Part shown: in pieces, positions 6,530 to 7,330 of the stretch
Position numbering within the stretch: position 1 is the first letter of the stretch
Layout: each line of letters opens with the position of its first letter
DNA from: an uncultured Selenomonadales bacterium
Lineage (GTDB): Bacteria > Bacillota > Negativicutes > Selenomonadales > Selenomonadaceae
Direction of reading: 5' to 3'
Length of the DNA: 7,330 bases
Assembly: GCA_947305445.1 (NCBI GenBank)
Contig: CAMZDU010000045.1
Location: 1-7,330, forward strand
Notes under the pieces: generated by a model
Seen by the model: the letters and a program-made list of their open reading frames with translations, nothing else
Database searches by the model: none
What the model was told of the DNA's origin: nothing
Translations under genes and position numbers: made by a program

Positions 6530-7330
6530 AGAAAATATTTTCGAGTATGATAGTCTGGTCGCGATTGGGTCCGACGCTGACGATGCCGAGGGCAATGCCC
6601 GTGACTTGCGCCATGCGCTCCAGATATTTGCGGGCGTTGACGGGCAAATCTTCATAGCGGCGCACGGAACTTATGTCGGTCTTCCAGCCGGTGAAAGTCT
6701 CGTAAACGGGTTCGACTTGCGCCAAAATTTTTAAGCTGGCGGGAATTTCGTTGAGTATCTCGCCGCCGACTTTGTAAGCCGTGCACATTTTAATTTCGTC
6801 GAAGTCGTCCAAGATATCCAGTCGCGTGACGGCCATGTAATCGGTGCCGCTGAGTTGGCCGGCGTATTTGACGACGCACGCGTCAAGCCAACCGGTTCGA
6901 CGCGGACGACCGGTGACAGTTCCGAATTCGTGCCCCGCCGTGCGAAGTCTGTCGCCGATATCGTTGAGCTGCTCGGTCGGGAAAGGACCTTCGCCGACGC
7001 GAGTGCAGTAAGCTTTGACGACGCCAACAACCTTGTCGATTTTTTTCGGAGCAACGCCGGCACCGACTGCGACGCCGCCTGAAATCGGGTGGCTGCTCGT
7101 GACGTAGGGATAGGTGCCGTAATCAATGTCGAGCATTGTCGCCTGTGCGCCCTCGAATAAAATTTTTTTGCCCGCGTCGATTTGCTCGTTGAGCAAAGTT
7201 ATCGTGTCACAGACAAACGGGCGGAGCCGCTCGGCGTAGCCATTGTACTCGCGGATAATTTCTTCGGCGTCAAGCGGCGCATGATTGTAAACTTTCTGCA
7301 GGAGCAAATTTTTCATGCCGACGACGCTTT
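6528..7330 (-). CDS. purA: Adenylosuccinate synthetase, 3' part (start outside window)
   Basis: The last 266 residues of a protein normally about 430 long; the frame is open to the window edge, with Ser-Val-Val-Gly coded before the Met at 7316, which is an internal residue rather than the start. PurA joins IMP and aspartate using GTP, the first committed step from IMP to AMP. Recognisable segments in order are FEGAQATMLDIDYGTYPYVTSS (split here as FEGAQ, then DIDYGTYPYVTSS), KAYCTRVGEGPFPTE, GHEFGTVTGRPRRTGWLDA and the C-terminal GTP-binding-side VSVGPNRDQTI. The N-terminal P-loop-like GDEGKGK and the catalytic Asp and His lie beyond the window and cannot be checked. It ends at TAG 6530-6528, nine bases before lysS, and is probably the upstream gene of a two-gene or longer transcript. 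Pairing of purA with lysS looks like chance housekeeping linkage. Confidence 0.97.

Overview
The window looks like ordinary bacterial chromosome, most likely from an anaerobic Firmicutes-type organism. Negativicutes/Selenomonadales is my best guess (moderate to low confidence), based on overall protein flavour, AGGAGG-type ribosome binding sites, sigma-A-like promoters and mixed-GC DNA full of short A/T runs. No phage, insertion sequence, CRISPR, rRNA or tRNA was seen.

Left half, plus strand (86-3584): a probable ten-helix acyltransferase-3 membrane protein, a small hotdog-fold (PaaI-like) thioesterase, and ribonuclease R. The acyltransferase promoter region carries a 7-bp-arm inverted repeat that looks like an operator. 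The thioesterase and rnr overlap by 4 bases (ATGA), so they are probably translationally coupled. Rnr is short (651 aa): it keeps both cold-shock-like domains, the catalytic RNB domain and S1, but lacks the N-terminal helix-turn-helix domain. A strong bidirectional hairpin at 3605-3634 closes this unit.

Right half, minus strand (7330 down to 3651): the 3' part of purA (adenylosuccinate synthetase), lysS (class II lysyl-tRNA synthetase) with its ribosome binding site overlapping the purA stop, a terminator, a 362-base gene-poor spacer with a second terminator-like structure, ybaK (Cys-tRNA(Pro) deacylase, TTG start), and a short secreted protein made of a charged segment and three SHGHYG-Pro9 repeats (GTG start, near-perfect own promoter).

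The housekeeping genes are conventional. The least explained items are the proline/histidine repeat protein, encoded by a nearly identical 45-bp tandem repeat, the operator-like palindrome before the acyltransferase, and the structured spacer between lysS and ybaK. I found no convincing new multi-gene system.
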